Source: Ferrovibrio sp. (GTDB lineage: Bacteria > Pseudomonadota > Alphaproteobacteria > Ferrovibrionales > Ferrovibrionaceae). From it: 64,000 bases of DNA. The stretch spans positions 1-64,000 of the forward strand of contig NZ_JAOZVR010000041.1 in the NCBI RefSeq assembly GCF_025869515.1. The letters run 5' to 3'. Both the position numbers and the translations under genes were made by a program. Shown here in pieces: positions 10,119 through 19,414 of this stretch (the first letter of the stretch is position 1; each line of letters opens with the position of its first letter). The notes below the pieces were generated by a model. The model ran no database searches and had not been told where the DNA came from. It saw only the letters and a program-made list of their open reading frames with translations.

Positions 10119-10154
10119 AATGCGACTCATTCTTAATAATAATCCTAACGCATT
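10119..10154 (-). promoter_or_regulatory. AT-rich promoter/possible iron-responsive operator upstream of TonB receptor
   Basis: aatgcgactcattcttaataataatcctaacgcatt: terminal inverted repeats AATGCG/CGCATT around a Fur-like AT-rich core. Confidence 0.35.
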
Positions 10155-10237
10155 GTTACAGTAGTATAAATTTTAGGCATTCTGGCGCTGCCCGGCGGCA
10201 TCGGCGCAGGCTAGCATGCCGTAAACGGAGGAAACCG

Positions 10238-11026
10238 ATGAGTGATCTAAAAGGCCGCGTGGCGCTGATTACCGGGGGCTCCAGCGGCATCGGCGCGGCC
10301 ACCGCGCGGCTGCTGGCCGGGCGCGGCTGTGCCGTGGCGATCAATTTTTCCAAGAGCCGGGCTGCCGCCGACAAGGTAGCGGCCGAATGCCAAAAGCTGG
10401 GCGGTGAAACGCTGCTGGTGCAGGGCAATGTGGCCGACGATGCCGACTGCCGCCGCGTAGTGGACGAGACCCTCGCCCGCTTCGGCCATCTCGACTATCT
10501 GGTCAACAATGCCGGCACCACGAAGTTCGTGAACCATCGCAATCTCGCCGGGCTTTCCGCCCAGGATTTCCACGACATCTTCGCGGTCAACACCATCGCG
10601 CCGTTCCAGATGGTGCGCGCCGCCGAATCCTATCTGCGTGCCACGCGCGGCGCGGTGGTGAATGTCTCCTCCATCGCCGGCGTCTACGGCACCGGATCGT
10701 CGATTGCCTATGTCGCCTCGAAGGCGGCGCTGAACGGCATGACGCTGAGCCTGGCCCGCGTGCTCGGCCCGGAAGTGCGCATCAATGCGGTCTGCCCCGG
10801 TTTCGTCGAGGGCGAATGGCTGCAGCAGGGCATGGGCGAGGCGGCCTACAAGGCGGCGCAGGAAACCTGGCAGGGTGCGGCGCCGCTCGGCACCACCAAC
10901 AAGCCGGACGACATCGCCCATAGCATCGCCTTCTTCCTCACCGCCGCGGTCAATGTCACCGGCGAAACCCTGCTCATCGACAGCGGCATGCACCTGGCGC
11001 AGCCCCGCGCGCCAAAGGCGCGGTAG
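10238..11026 (+). CDS. short-chain dehydrogenase/reductase (SDR family)
   Basis: MSDLKGRVALITGGSSGIGAATARLLAGRG; NNAG; YVASKAALNGM; ATG at 10238. The 851-aa ORF from 8471 is a read-through of TonB-receptor antisense. Confidence 0.93.
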   Translation: MSDLKGRVALITGGSSGIGAATARLLAGRGCAVAINFSKSRAAADKVAAECQKLGGETLLVQGNVADDADCRRVVDETLARFGHLDYLVNNAGTTKFVNHRNLAGLSAQDFHDIFAVNTIAPFQMVRAAESYLRATRGAVVNVSSIAGVYGTGSSIAYVASKAALNGMTLSLARVLGPEVRINAVCPGFVEGEWLQQGMGEAAYKAAQETWQGAAPLGTTNKPDDIAHSIAFFLTAAVNVTGETLLIDSGMHLAQPRAPKAR

Positions 11027-11100
11027 AGTAGGCCCGCGCGCCAAAGGCGCGGTAGAGTAAGCCCGCGCGCCAAAGGCGCGGTAGAGTAAGCCCGCGCGCC
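11004..11100. repeat. 29-bp tandem repeat, 3 full units plus 10-bp partial
   Basis: cccgcgcgccaaaggcgcggtagagtaag at 11004, 11033, 11062 and partial at 11091; each contains a CGCGCC-AAA-GGCGCG hairpin and the SDR stop codon context. Confidence 0.97.
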
Positions 11101-11122
11101 GTACATACCGACAGCCTGAACC

Positions 11123-11902
11123 CTAGGCCGGATCGCCGGCCGCGTCCTGCGCCATCGCCTCGGGCAGGCTGAAGGGCTGCGGTCCCGGCGGCGCCTGTTC
11201 GAGGCGGATATCGGCGATCACCGGCAGGTGGTCCGAGACGCGGCGGGCCAGCGGATCGGTCCAGCTGCGCAGCAGCGCATGGCGCGGCCGGCAGTAGATG
11301 CGGTCGAGCATGAAGAGCGGCCAGCGCGCCGGGAAACTGCGCTGTCTGGTGCGGCCGGGCAGGATGGTGGCCAATGCGCGCCGCACCGTGCCGTAGATGA
11401 ACCAGTCGTTGAAGTCGCCCAGCATCACCGTGGTTTGCCGCGCCGTGCCGGCGATGGCCGACAGCATCGCCGCCTGCTGGCGCCGTTCGCGCAGACTTAA
11501 ACCCAGATGCACCGAGGCCAGGTGCAGCGGCCCGCCCGGTGTCAGCACCGTGGTTTCGATGGCGCGGCGCGGCTCGCGCCGGCTGACCGAAAGATCGTGG
11601 ATGGCAACATCCGTCATCGGCCAGCGGCTGATCAGCGCATGACCGTAATCGCCGTCCGGCGTGACAATGGTTTTCGCCTCTGCCGCGTGGCTGCCGAGCG
11701 ACCTGGCGAGATAAGCGAAGGCGTTGTCGTTGCGGCCGCGGGAATCGATTTCCTGCAACGCGACGATGTCGGGTTCGTGACGCCGCACCAGGGCGGCGAT
11801 GCGCGGCAGATCGTAGCGTCCGTCCGGACCGATGCCGGCATGCACATTCCAGGTCAGGACGCGGATGACGGCCGGATCCGGTCTAGGCGGAGTCTGTCGC
11901 AC
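11123..11902 (-). CDS. endonuclease/exonuclease/phosphatase family protein
   Basis: VLTWNVHAGIGPDGRYDLPRIAALVRRHEPDIVALQEID...VMLGDFND...VSDHLPVIADI; GTG start at 11902 proposed, overlapping the PLD gene end. Confidence 0.88.
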   Translation of the reverse strand: MRQTPPRPDPAVIRVLTWNVHAGIGPDGRYDLPRIAALVRRHEPDIVALQEIDSRGRNDNAFAYLARSLGSHAAEAKTIVTPDGDYGHALISRWPMTDVAIHDLSVSRREPRRAIETTVLTPGGPLHLASVHLGLSLRERRQQAAMLSAIAGTARQTTVMLGDFNDWFIYGTVRRALATILPGRTRQRSFPARWPLFMLDRIYCRPRHALLRSWTDPLARRVSDHLPVIADIRLEQAPPGPQPFSLPEAMAQDAAGDPA

Positions 11903-14090
11903 CGAATTTATCCCGCAGGCGGGCCACGGCCAGTTGCAGCAGATAGGACATGCCGCCCCAGAGCAGCAGGAAGCCGATGACCAGCCCCACATCCAGCAGC
12001 GTCGGCTGCGTCATCATCTCCAGCAGCCGGCCGCCCAGCACCGACATGATGACGATGCCGGGCGCCAGGCCGAGGAAAGTGCCGATGGTGTAATCGAGCA
12101 GGCGGATGCGCGTGGCGCCAGCCACCAGGTTGACCAGCATGAAGGGTGCGGTCGGCATCACCCGCATCGTCGTCACCGCAAGGATGCCGTTGCTTTTCAC
12201 TTTGCGCGCCACGCGGTTGATGCGCGGACCCATCACCCGGCGCAGCAGGTCGGCGCCGAGCCAGCGGCCGGCGCCGTAGGTGGCCAGCGCGCTGGACATC
12301 GAGCCGGTCAGCGCCACCGACAGACCTTCCCAGGTGCCGAAGGTGATGGCGGTGGCGGCGATCAGCAGTGTGACCGGAAAGGCGATGAAGCCGGCGGCGA
12401 TAAAAATGCCGACCACCAGCGGGAAAGACAGCGGGCTGGCGGCAACGGTACGGAAGGCGGCGGCCAGCTTGTGCGGCGAGGCCCAGTCCGCCAGCGGCGT
12501 ATAGCGCCAGGCCAGCACCAGGGCGATCACCACGATCACGCCGAGCCCGATCACCAGCAGCGATGAAAAGCGGCGCTGGCTGGGCGGCTCGTTGCTCGGG
12601 TCGGGCAGGTAGCGGTCGGCTTCCAGCGGACGCACCGGATCGGCCATGGCGCCGATCAGGTCGAGGCCGACCGGCAGCGTATCCTCGATCGGGCAGAGCC
12701 GGTGCGCGCGGCCCTGCAGGGCATCCAGCGCGGCGAACAGCGAGCCGCCCTGCTCCAGCAGTCCGGCCACTTCCGCTTCGGTGGCGCCGCAATGTTCGGC
12801 GATCAGGCGGTTGCGCGCTTTGACAATGCCGGCCCGCTGGTCGGGCGTGTTCGCCTCGATCACCAGGTCGCATTCGGTATCGACGGCAATCGAGCGGTTG
12901 CACAGATTGGCGGAGCCGATGCGCAGCAGGCGATCGTCGACGATCATCACCTTGGAATGCACCATCACCTCGGCATCGCGGTCTTTCACGCTGCCATCAT
13001 GGCGCAGACAGGGATAGGCGAAGCGCACGCGTGCGGCCAGCCCGGCATCACCGATCACCGCCATGAAGCGGATGCGCCCGGCCAGCATGCTCTGCTGTTC
13101 CAGCCAGGTGTGGTGCGTTTTCGGCGCGACGACCAGGACTTCGAGATCCGGCTGCTGCTGCAGCCGCTCGACCAGCCGGCGCGCCAGCGCCATGCAGGTC
13201 AGGAACTGGTTCTCGACATAGAGAATGCGCTCGGCCGCATCGATCATGTCGTGGAACAGCGCCTCGACCTCGCGCACGTCCGGTTCGGGCCCGTAGCGCG
13301 GTTCGGTGCGGGCGATGCCGACGGCGATATCGCCGGTGAAGTCCGGCGTCACCGCGAGCGGCCAGGGATCGCAGCCGGCCTGCCCGTAGAACGGAGGAGC
13401 CGGCGCCAGCAATTCATGGGTGACGCGATACCAGCGGCCGCGCACCAGCTGGCCCAGCGCGGCCGCAGCCGCGCCATCCACCATCATCTGCACATCGTGG
13501 AACGGTGCATAGGGCTTGCCGGCCGGATCGACGCGCAGGGCGTTGTGCAGCTCATGCGATTCGGTATCCCAGCGGCGGATGGTGAGATCCAGCCCGCCGG
13601 AAAACGCCACGGCATCGTCCACCACCACGATCTTCTGGTGATGCGAGGCACCGATGGGAAGCACATCGTCGAGGCAGAGTTCGATCTGACGCGGCGTGTT
13701 CCATTGCAGCGACAGCGCCGGCATCAGCTCGCGCTCCAGCGAATAGACCGCTGAGTAATAATCCCACAGCAGGAGCTTTATGGAGAGTTGCGGCCGGCGC
13801 CGCACCAGTTCGGTGAGAAAGGCACCGAAGGTGATCGGCAGGTCGTCGCCGGGCTTGCCATCGGGGCCGACCAGCGGCGTGCGGCTGTCGATATCCCAGC
13901 CGGTGACGAGAATGGAATGGCGCGCATTGCGCAACGTCTGGCGCAGCGCGCCGAAATAGGCGGCGGCATCGACCAGCATGGCGGCACGACCGGCGGTTTC
14001 GCGACGCCAGACATTCTGTCCGGGGCGCAGAACGCCCGCGCGGGTCGCCTCCGGCGTGGCTATGGCATGTCTGATCCGCGCGGCCTGCAC
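11883..14090 (-). CDS. phospholipase D-family protein with C-terminal VTT/DedA-like membrane domain
   Basis: Two HxK-type motifs (GASHHQKIVVVDDAVAFSGGLDL; MVHSKVMIVDDRLLRIGSANLCNRS) plus C-terminal TM region with TTMRVMPTAPFMLVNLVAGATRIRLLDYTIGTFLGLAPG. Confidence 0.9.
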   Translation of the reverse strand: MQAARIRHAIATPEATRAGVLRPGQNVWRRETAGRAAMLVDAAAYFGALRQTLRNARHSILVTGWDIDSRTPLVGPDGKPGDDLPITFGAFLTELVRRRPQLSIKLLLWDYYSAVYSLERELMPALSLQWNTPRQIELCLDDVLPIGASHHQKIVVVDDAVAFSGGLDLTIRRWDTESHELHNALRVDPAGKPYAPFHDVQMMVDGAAAAALGQLVRGRWYRVTHELLAPAPPFYGQAGCDPWPLAVTPDFTGDIAVGIARTEPRYGPEPDVREVEALFHDMIDAAERILYVENQFLTCMALARRLVERLQQQPDLEVLVVAPKTHHTWLEQQSMLAGRIRFMAVIGDAGLAARVRFAYPCLRHDGSVKDRDAEVMVHSKVMIVDDRLLRIGSANLCNRSIAVDTECDLVIEANTPDQRAGIVKARNRLIAEHCGATEAEVAGLLEQGGSLFAALDALQGRAHRLCPIEDTLPVGLDLIGAMADPVRPLEADRYLPDPSNEPPSQRRFSSLLVIGLGVIVVIALVLAWRYTPLADWASPHKLAAAFRTVAASPLSFPLVVGIFIAAGFIAFPVTLLIAATAITFGTWEGLSVALTGSMSSALATYGAGRWLGADLLRRVMGPRINRVARKVKSNGILAVTTMRVMPTAPFMLVNLVAGATRIRLLDYTIGTFLGLAPGIVIMSVLGGRLLEMMTQPTLLDVGLVIGFLLLWGGMSYLLQLAVARLRDKFGATDSA

Positions 14091-14225
14091 CCGCCACCCT
14101 CCTCATACTGATGAGGGAGTAACGCAGCAGGTGCAAGTTGGTGCCATGAAGAGGGCGGCAGGCCGCGCCGGAATGCGGCGGTTTTTTGCGCGATTTTGAT
14201 TGACCGCCGGATAGCGGGCAGGCAA

Positions 14226-14576
14226 TCAGCCGCGCAGCAGCCTGAGCATCTGCTCCAGTTTGGCCTCGTCCAGGCTGCCGATCCGGCGACCCAGTTCGTT
14301 GGCCAGCAGCGTTGCCTTCGGCGTCAGGCCCGCGGTGTCGATGGTGATACGCGGATGCGACAGCTTGGCCAGCTCGGCCAGTTCCTCGGCATCATCCCAG
14401 ATGATGTTGAGATAGCCGCAGATGCGTTGCAGCAGCAGCCAGGAGGGCCGGCCGCGATGGCCATGCTCCAGCGCCGAAAGATAGGCCGAGGAGACGCCGA
14501 GATCGGCGGCCATCTGCTTCAGCGCGATGCCGCGCGCCTGACGCAAGGCACGGATGCGGGCACCGAACGGCGTCAT
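14226..14576 (-). CDS. HTH (XRE-family) transcriptional regulator
   Basis: MTPFGARIRALRQARGIALKQMAADLGVSSAYLSALEHGHRGRPSWLLLQRICGYLNI; ATG at 14576. Confidence 0.85.
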   Translation of the reverse strand: MTPFGARIRALRQARGIALKQMAADLGVSSAYLSALEHGHRGRPSWLLLQRICGYLNIIWDDAEELAELAKLSHPRITIDTAGLTPKATLLANELGRRIGSLDEAKLEQMLRLLRG

Positions 14577-14664
14577 GGGTCTGCCCGTCCCGGCGTGCAA
14601 TCCGGGACCTGTGCTCGCGGGGAGGTGCATTGCCGATGCATGGCCGGCATCCTAGTATCCGGAC

Positions 14665-15480
14665 GTGCCGTCACGCCACCTCTTTGCCATCCGCCTTGGC
14701 CTCATCATGGCCTGCCTGCTGCTCGGCAGCGGCGCCGCGCTGGCGCAGGCCGCGCGGCCCTCGCTGGCGGTCGGCTTCCGCCCCCCCGCGCCCGATGTCA
14801 TGCAGCAGCCCGACGGCACGCTGACCGGCCTGGAATACGACCTGGTGATGCTGGCGGCCGGCGCCGCCGGCCAGCGCCTGCGGCCGCAACTCGCGCCCTA
14901 CGGCCGGCTGCCCGAGGATTTCCGCCGCCAGGCCATCGATGCCTTCGCGCCAGCCAATCCGGCCATGGCCCTGCCGGGCTGCATCAGCGACACCGTGCTG
15001 GTCTACCGCAACCTGGCCTTCAGCCTGCAGAGCCGCGGCCTGACGATTGCCGCGCCGGCCGATCTCGCCGGCCTGGACGTCACCGGTTTCCAGAATGCCC
15101 ATGTGATGCTGGGACCTGCCATCGCCGCGCTGCAGGGCAATCCGGGACGCTATCGCGAGGTGGCCAACCAGATGCTGCAGGTGCGGGCGCTGTTTGCCGG
15201 GCGCACCGACGTAGTGCTGGCCGAACGTCGCATCTTCCGTCACCTGATGCGCAGTGCCGAGGCCGGCATCGACACCAGCGCGGCGCTGACCGAACATGAA
15301 ATCTTTCCACCCACGCCCTATGGCGTCGCCTTCCAGCAGGCAGAAGACTGCATCGCCTTCAATCGCGGCCTGGCAACGATACGGCGCAATGGTGTCTATG
15401 ACGAAGTGCTGCGCCGCTGGGATACGGCGCCGCAGGCGAAAAGCGGCGCAGACACGCGCGCGCCACCGCCCTTCGGTTAA
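14665..15480 (+). CDS. periplasmic solute-binding protein (family 3-like)
   Basis: Signal peptide, then LAVGFRPPAPDVMQQPDGTLTGLEYDLVMLAAG...; ends FNRGLATIRRNGVYDEVLRRW. Confidence 0.8.
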   Translation: MPSRHLFAIRLGLIMACLLLGSGAALAQAARPSLAVGFRPPAPDVMQQPDGTLTGLEYDLVMLAAGAAGQRLRPQLAPYGRLPEDFRRQAIDAFAPANPAMALPGCISDTVLVYRNLAFSLQSRGLTIAAPADLAGLDVTGFQNAHVMLGPAIAALQGNPGRYREVANQMLQVRALFAGRTDVVLAERRIFRHLMRSAEAGIDTSAALTEHEIFPPTPYGVAFQQAEDCIAFNRGLATIRRNGVYDEVLRRWDTAPQAKSGADTRAPPPFG

Positions 15481-15492
15481 GCCCTCGCCAGC

Positions 15493-16581
15493 TTAGGAAG
15501 ACGCCAGCCCGGCCAGCGCCTGCTGCTGGATCTGCACGGCGCGCGGATAGCACAGGCCGCGCCATTCATCGTTGTCGGCATAGAAGGCGGCGCGGATTTG
15601 CGCCTTGATCTGGCGACCGAGCGGCGAGAACACATCGCCGCGCAGATGCAGCCAGTTATCGGCGATCACCGAGAGCCGCACTTCCTCCGAACTCAGCGTG
15701 CCGACCTCGATGGCGCTCGCCACCACGGTGGCCTGCGCGCAGAAGCGCGCGATGCCCATGCGCAGGTTGCCTTCGATCACCGGCGAATCCGACTGGCCCA
15801 TGGCCGGCGAGGTGACGGCATCGCCGAACCAGGCGCGTGCCAGTTTCAGCGACTCAGACTCCACCGGATGGCGGCAGATCATTTCCGAATAGCCGAAGGG
15901 GCCGAGGCCGGTGTGATAATCCAGCACGCAGATGCGTTTTGCGGTTCCGAGATATTTTTCGGCGATGCCCTTGATCGTTTTGTGCGACCAGCAGGCCTCG
16001 GTGCCGCCGTAGAAGATACCGTCGGCATGGCTGTGCTGGCCGCCGACGATGGCCGCCGTCGCAGCCTTCGCGCCGACGCGGGCATAGTAGTCGGCAATCT
16101 TCGTCTGGATGTTAGCTGCGATCTCGTCGCTCCAGCCCTGCGGCACCAGCCAGTCATGCACCTCGGCATAGGCTGGATTGGCCGGCGGCGCCTTGACGGC
16201 GAAATCGATGAAGTTGCGGTTGATGTCCATGTTGTCTTCGTTGACCCGGCGGCCCCAGGAAAAGCCGTAGGGGTTGCTGGCATGGATCGACAGCATGGCG
16301 GTACCGGCCGGCAGCTTCGCCGCATGGCCTTCGCTGAGCCAGCCGACCTGGCAGCCCGAGCCGTAATAGCCTTCGATGCCATGGGTGCCCGACACGGTGA
16401 CCAGCACGGCCTTCGCATCGCGCGGTCCGAGCCAGGCGATATCGGTGTACAGGTCCTCCCCGGCGATGCCGGTCAGCGGATGCCGGATATGCTCCAGCGC
16501 AGCGCCGGCATTTTTTGCGGCGGCGAGGAATGTCTGGCGCGCGGTGGCGTAATCGGGCGAGAAATACTGGTGGATCGACAT
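15493..16581 (-). CDS. DUF2817-family (M14 carboxypeptidase-like) protein
   Basis: VLVTVSGTHGIEGYYGSGCQVGWL...IHASNPYGFSWGRRVNEDNMDINRNFIDF; metallopeptidase-like motifs. Confidence 0.85.
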   Translation of the reverse strand: MSIHQYFSPDYATARQTFLAAAKNAGAALEHIRHPLTGIAGEDLYTDIAWLGPRDAKAVLVTVSGTHGIEGYYGSGCQVGWLSEGHAAKLPAGTAMLSIHASNPYGFSWGRRVNEDNMDINRNFIDFAVKAPPANPAYAEVHDWLVPQGWSDEIAANIQTKIADYYARVGAKAATAAIVGGQHSHADGIFYGGTEACWSHKTIKGIAEKYLGTAKRICVLDYHTGLGPFGYSEMICRHPVESESLKLARAWFGDAVTSPAMGQSDSPVIEGNLRMGIARFCAQATVVASAIEVGTLSSEEVRLSVIADNWLHLRGDVFSPLGRQIKAQIRAAFYADNDEWRGLCYPRAVQIQQQALAGLASS

Positions 16582-16669
16582 GACGGAGACCTGTGGGGCG
16601 ATGAAATCGCCGCCACTTTCCGCCTGTCACCTGCGCTTGGCAAGCGTGACGGAATTGGTCCGGATTGGC

Positions 16670-17272
16670 TCAGCGTTTCAGTGGCGTCTCTTCCCGCTGG
16701 CGACGCAGCAGCACGTAGAAAGCGCCGGCGCCGCCCATTTCCTGCCGCGCCGGCGTCACACCGAGAATCTGGTCGCGCCACGGCCCACGCCGCAGATATT
16801 CCGGCAGCCAGGCACGCAGCACGCCACGGCCCTGGAAGGGTCCGGTTTCGATATCCCGTGACGTGCCCTTGCCGGTGATCACCAGCAGGCAGCGCTTCTG
16901 CTGCGCCACGCAGTCGCGGATCAGCTTGCTGATCGCGCGTTCGGCATTGGCCAGGGTGAGACCATGCAGGTCGAGGCGGGCATCGATCGGCAGGTCGCCG
17001 CGCTGGAAGCGCTGCTTGAGCCGCTTGTCCATCTGCGGCGCCGGCTTTTCCGAATGCCGTCCATGCGGCAGCGGCGCCTTCTGCCTGGCCTCGGCCTTTG
17101 CGTAAGCGGCGGCGCCGGCACCTTCGGGCTTATAGACCCTGGGCAGCGGCGCCAGCGGCTGCGGCACCACATTGGCCGGCTTTTTCAGCGGGCGCGCGGC
17201 CTGCGCCACCTGTTGCCAGGCGTCGGAGTCCGGAACCAGCGGGGCTGGCTTTATCGTGGTCTTACGCACCAT
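16670..17272 (-). CDS. Smr/MutS2-domain protein
   Basis: LDLHGLTLANAERAISKLIRDCVAQQKRCLLVITGKG...GRGVLRAWLPEYLRR; ATG at 17272 overlaps the lutC stop. Confidence 0.9.
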   Translation of the reverse strand: MVRKTTIKPAPLVPDSDAWQQVAQAARPLKKPANVVPQPLAPLPRVYKPEGAGAAAYAKAEARQKAPLPHGRHSEKPAPQMDKRLKQRFQRGDLPIDARLDLHGLTLANAERAISKLIRDCVAQQKRCLLVITGKGTSRDIETGPFQGRGVLRAWLPEYLRRGPWRDQILGVTPARQEMGGAGAFYVLLRRQREETPLKR

Positions 17273-17963
17273 CGGCGATGAGTACGATATGCAGGCGCCG
17301 CGGTCCATGGGCCCCGAGCACCGGCACGCCCTCGATATCGGCGGTGCGCGACGGCCCGGTGACGAAATTGACCGTGCGGGGCCAGTTCTCCACCCAGTCT
17401 TTATCTGACTTGGCCAACTTGTCGCGCAGGCGCTGGAACGCCTCTTCCAGCGTGCCGGTGACCTGGCTCTCCTTCAGCACCACGATATGGTGGTCGGGCA
17501 CGAAATGCAGCGTGGTCGGCGTGGTGGACGACGACTGCAGCATCAGCGTTCCCGTTTCGGCGATGGCGGCGAAGGCCGGCGTCACGCTGACCAGATCCTG
17601 GCTGCGGCCGCCGCCGTAATCGATCTGCAGCATCGGCCGCTCCGACCACGGCAGGCTCTGCAGCAGCGGATCGGGCGCGACGCGCAGCCGGGACGGCAGG
17701 TTATGCCGCGCCAGATAATCGGCGATCCTGCCCGGCACATCGGCCACCCCCGCCACACTGTCGACCGTGACGGTGAGCGCTTCCACCTTGGCGGTGAACA
17801 GCGCCACCTGTTCGGCATGCGGCAGCTGGGCGCGCTGGGGCAGCAGGTTGCGCGGATGGCTGGCGATGCGTTCGGCCACGGCGGCCGGCCGTGCCGGATC
17901 ATCCACCGTGTGTTTCAGGCCGGCGCGCAATGTGGCGAAGATGCGGTCGCGGGAGCTGCTCAT
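17262..17963 (-). CDS. lutC: LutC/YkgG-type lactate utilization protein
   Basis: MSSSRDRIFATLRAGL...; GTLMLQSSSTTPTTLHFVPDHHIVVLKESQ; operon with LutB and LutA. Confidence 0.9.
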   Translation of the reverse strand: MSSSRDRIFATLRAGLKHTVDDPARPAAVAERIASHPRNLLPQRAQLPHAEQVALFTAKVEALTVTVDSVAGVADVPGRIADYLARHNLPSRLRVAPDPLLQSLPWSERPMLQIDYGGGRSQDLVSVTPAFAAIAETGTLMLQSSSTTPTTLHFVPDHHIVVLKESQVTGTLEEAFQRLRDKLAKSDKDWVENWPRTVNFVTGPSRTADIEGVPVLGAHGPRRLHIVLIADGA

Positions 17964-17964
17964 C

Positions 17965-19404
17965 TCAGTGGCTCCGTTTCTTGTACTGGCTCATGAAGGT
18001 GTCCGCCGATTGCGGCGCCGGGAAGTCGCGCCCGTCGGTCCAGCCCGAGGCCAGCGGCAGGCTGGCAATGCGGCCCTTGTCCTTGCCCAGCAGCTTCAGC
18101 GCGGCGATGGCCACGCGCGCGCCGAGCCGGTAGAGCCAGGGATGTTTCGCCGCAAAGGCCCAGGCCTCGATGCCCCAGCGCTGCAGCGGCGGCGTGATCT
18201 GCTGCTCATGTGCCAGTTCGCGCCAGTGCCGCATGATATCGGGCAGCGGAATGCGCATCGGGCAGACTTCCTCGCATTTGCCGCAGAAGGTGGAGGCATT
18301 GGGCAGATGCCGCGCCGTCTCCAGCCCGATCATATGCGGATCGAGGGCCGCGCCGATCGGGCCGGGATAGACCCAGCCATAGGCATGGCCGCCGACCGAA
18401 TGATAGACCGGGCAGTTGTTCATGCAGGCACCGCAGCGGATGCAACGCAGCAAAGGTTGAAGCGCCGTACCGAGCATTTCGCTGCGCCCATTATCGACCA
18501 GCACGACATGGAATTCTTCCGGGCCGTCGATATCCTCGGCCCGTTTCGGGCCGCAGCTGAGCGTGGTGTAGCAGCTCATCTCCTGGCCGGTGGCCGAGCG
18601 CGCCAGCACGCGCAGGATGGTGGACAGGTCTTCCAGAGTGGGAATCACCTTCTCGATGCTGGAGACCGCGATATGCATTTTCGGCAGCGATTGCGTCAGG
18701 TCGCCGTTGCCCTCGTTGGTGACGATCACGGTGGCGCCGGTTTCGGCGATCAGGAAATTGGCGCCGGTGATGCCGACATCGGCCCTGAAATAGGTGTCGC
18801 GCAACACACTGCGCGCTTCGGTGACCAGCACCTGCGGCTCGGTCGAGCGCGTGCCGGCTTTTTTGCCGTTCAGCTCATAGTCCGGATGATGTTCCTCGAA
18901 CAGGTCGGCGATCTGCTCGCGCGTCTTGTGCAGGGCCGGGCCGATGATGTGGCTGGGCGGTTCATGCGCCAGCTGGATGATGTATTCGCCGAGATCGGTT
19001 TCCACCGGCGTGATGCCGTGTTCGAGCAGGAAATCGTTCAGGCCGATTTCCTCGGTCACCATCGACTTGCCCTTGGTGACGATCTTGGCATCGCGCGAGC
19101 GGCACAGCGCCAGCACGGTTTCGCGCGCCTCGCGCGGCGTGCGGCACCAGTGCAGCTTGCCGCCACGCGCGGTCAGCTGCTGCTCGAATTTCTCCAGATA
19201 GAGATCGATATGCTGCAGCACGTGATTCTTGATCTTCACGCCTTCGTCGCGCAAAGCCTCGAATTCGGGCAGCTCGCGGGCGGTTTCGACGCGGCGGCTC
19301 GCCATCGGCCCGCTGATGATGCCCATCGCCTTGCGCAGGTTGGGGTCACGCAAGGCCTTGGCGGCATTGGCTTCGAAATTCTGGGCCGTGACTTCCATGC
19401 TCAT
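17965..19404 (-). CDS. lutB: LutB/YkgF-type iron-sulfur lactate utilization protein
   Basis: CIRCGACMNNCPVYHSVGGHAYGWVYPGPIGA and CGKCEEVCPMRIPLPDIM [4Fe-4S] motifs. Confidence 0.95.
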   Translation of the reverse strand: MSMEVTAQNFEANAAKALRDPNLRKAMGIISGPMASRRVETARELPEFEALRDEGVKIKNHVLQHIDLYLEKFEQQLTARGGKLHWCRTPREARETVLALCRSRDAKIVTKGKSMVTEEIGLNDFLLEHGITPVETDLGEYIIQLAHEPPSHIIGPALHKTREQIADLFEEHHPDYELNGKKAGTRSTEPQVLVTEARSVLRDTYFRADVGITGANFLIAETGATVIVTNEGNGDLTQSLPKMHIAVSSIEKVIPTLEDLSTILRVLARSATGQEMSCYTTLSCGPKRAEDIDGPEEFHVVLVDNGRSEMLGTALQPLLRCIRCGACMNNCPVYHSVGGHAYGWVYPGPIGAALDPHMIGLETARHLPNASTFCGKCEEVCPMRIPLPDIMRHWRELAHEQQITPPLQRWGIEAWAFAAKHPWLYRLGARVAIAALKLLGKDKGRIASLPLASGWTDGRDFPAPQSADTFMSQYKKRSH

Positions 19405-19414
19405 GGTGCGGCCC

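Noticed and set aside
8471-10237. First two-thirds of the 851-aa plus-strand ORF 8471-11026
   Set aside because: Antisense of the TonB receptor; the genuine SDR protein starts at ATG 10238 with a Shine-Dalgarno.
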